A stretch of DNA of 64,000 nucleotides from Singulisphaera sp. GP187 (lineage in GTDB: Bacteria > Planctomycetota > Phycisphaerae > Phycisphaerales > SM1A02). Made by a program: the position numbers and the translations under genes. The notes below the pieces were generated by a model, which did not search any database, had not been told where the DNA came from, and saw nothing but the letters and a program-made list of their open reading frames with translations. Shown piece after piece: positions 63,649-64,000 of this stretch (the stretch's first letter is position 1; each line of letters starts with the position of its first letter). Location of the stretch: positions 62,001-126,000 of the forward strand of contig CAMBMO010000002.1 in assembly GCA_945868805.1 (NCBI GenBank). Direction: 5' to 3'.

Positions 63649-63942
63649 ATGAAACTTCGACCCACCCCGATTTCTCTTCGGATCGCCACCCTCGGCGTCG
63701 CGACATCGCTCGTGGCCTCGCTCGTCTCTTGCGACTCCGGACAGTCGGTCAATACAGGCGATGGCGTAGGACGATTATCCCATGCATCAAACAACATTTC
63801 GGATGGCGGCGCATGGTCGCTCGACAATACGAATGTTGATGAACGATGGGATCAAGATCCCACGATCATGGAACCCGACTATCCATACGCTGGATCGCAA
63901 CCGGGCTTCGGTACGTCATCGTTTCCCGACGATGGCTCTTGA
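63649..63942 (+). CDS. Small predicted lipoprotein
   Basis: From the ATG at 63649 this gives 97 residues. The N-terminus has basic residues and a hydrophobic run (LRIATLGVATSLVASLVSC) ending in a lipobox LVSC. The mature part of about 65 residues is polar and acidic, rich in Asp, Ser, Gly and aromatic residues (EPDYPYAGSQPGF). I do not recognise the family. The long frame starting at 63316 is shadow of the phosphoesterase gene. The stop codon TGA is also the first triplet of an 8-bp tandem repeat. Confidence 0.65.
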   Translation: MKLRPTPISLRIATLGVATSLVASLVSCDSGQSVNTGDGVGRLSHASNNISDGGAWSLDNTNVDERWDQDPTIMEPDYPYAGSQPGFGTSSFPDDGS

Positions 63943-63979
63943 TTCTTTGATTCTTTGATTCCCTGATTACGTGATTACT
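63940..63979. repeat. 8-bp tandem repeat TGATTNNN, five units
   Basis: Units are TGATTCTT, TGATTCTT, TGATTCCC, TGATTACG and TGATTACT, followed by degenerate TGATACGG and TGAGCGGG within the next 19 bases. The first unit supplies the lipoprotein stop codon, and the 8-base period would put TGA into all three frames. No gene is visible from here to the window end (63943-64000). Confidence 0.8.
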
Positions 63980-64000
63980 TCGTGATACGGTGAGCGGGCG

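Overview
The window is gene-dense bacterial chromosome of moderately high GC. Most neighbours overlap or lie within about 100 bases of each other, and no stretch over 300 bases lacks a gene. Several families point to Planctomycetota, plausibly a Phycisphaerae-like lineage: two DUF1080 proteins, a Tat-exported Gfo/Idh/MocA oxidoreductase, a DUF2934 protein, a SYLF lipoprotein, a DUF1015-serA-serC operon, a SecG with a long Pro/Ala tail and a eukaryote-type UDP-sugar pyrophosphorylase. This assignment is inference from gene content; there is no rRNA or other phylogenetic marker to prove it. I see no tRNA, rRNA, CRISPR array, insertion sequence or prophage.

Layout. 1-12.9 kb is housekeeping: a truncated QueD-like gene at the left edge, then a phosphohexomutase, dapA, a Nudix hydrolase, pdxJ, a PhoU-like protein, a UDP-sugar pyrophosphorylase, recJ, adk, and a minus-strand run tpiA-secG-yicC-kinase-PDZ protein. 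12.9-24.8 kb holds alaS, an ABC-2 exporter, acs, an HD-GYP protein with a sigma-region-4-like tail, and DUF1015-serA-serC. 24.8-36.1 kb is accessory metabolism and envelope: two DUF1080 proteins, DUF2934, a flavin reductase-like protein, an SthA-like oxidoreductase, a SYLF lipoprotein, an MFS carrier, a PAP2-glycosyltransferase fusion and two oxidoreductases. 36.2-40.7 kb has kup, a Sel1-repeat lipoprotein and a glycine-rich RRM protein. 40.8-49.8 kb is a complete chemosensory operon. 49.9-53.0 kb has DUF72, a phosphoesterase and an unknown exported protein. 53.1-60.3 kb is a menaquinone operon, menF-D-H-B-A-C. The right end has an RNase D, a CoaBC-like protein, a small phosphoesterase and a lipoprotein.

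The most interesting system is the chemosensory operon. Its order (MCP, CheW, CheR-TPR, CheW, CheA-REC, CheB, response regulator) and its sequence signatures match the Wsp surface-sensing system of pseudomonads. The output differs: the WspR-like receiver is joined to a PP2C/SpoIIE-type Ser/Thr phosphatase instead of a GGDEF diguanylate cyclase, and the MCP appears to have a larger Cache-like sensor. This predicts a Wsp-type array that controls protein dephosphorylation, perhaps a partner-switching cascade, rather than c-di-GMP synthesis.

Other points worth a second look are a SerA homologue that seems to have lost all three catalytic residues, a tandemly amplified menH/menB junction that makes a tiny relay ORF, short tandem arrays with 8- and 11-bp periods, a perfect inverted repeat upstream of kup, and the HD-GYP/sigma-4 and PAP2/GT-C fusions.
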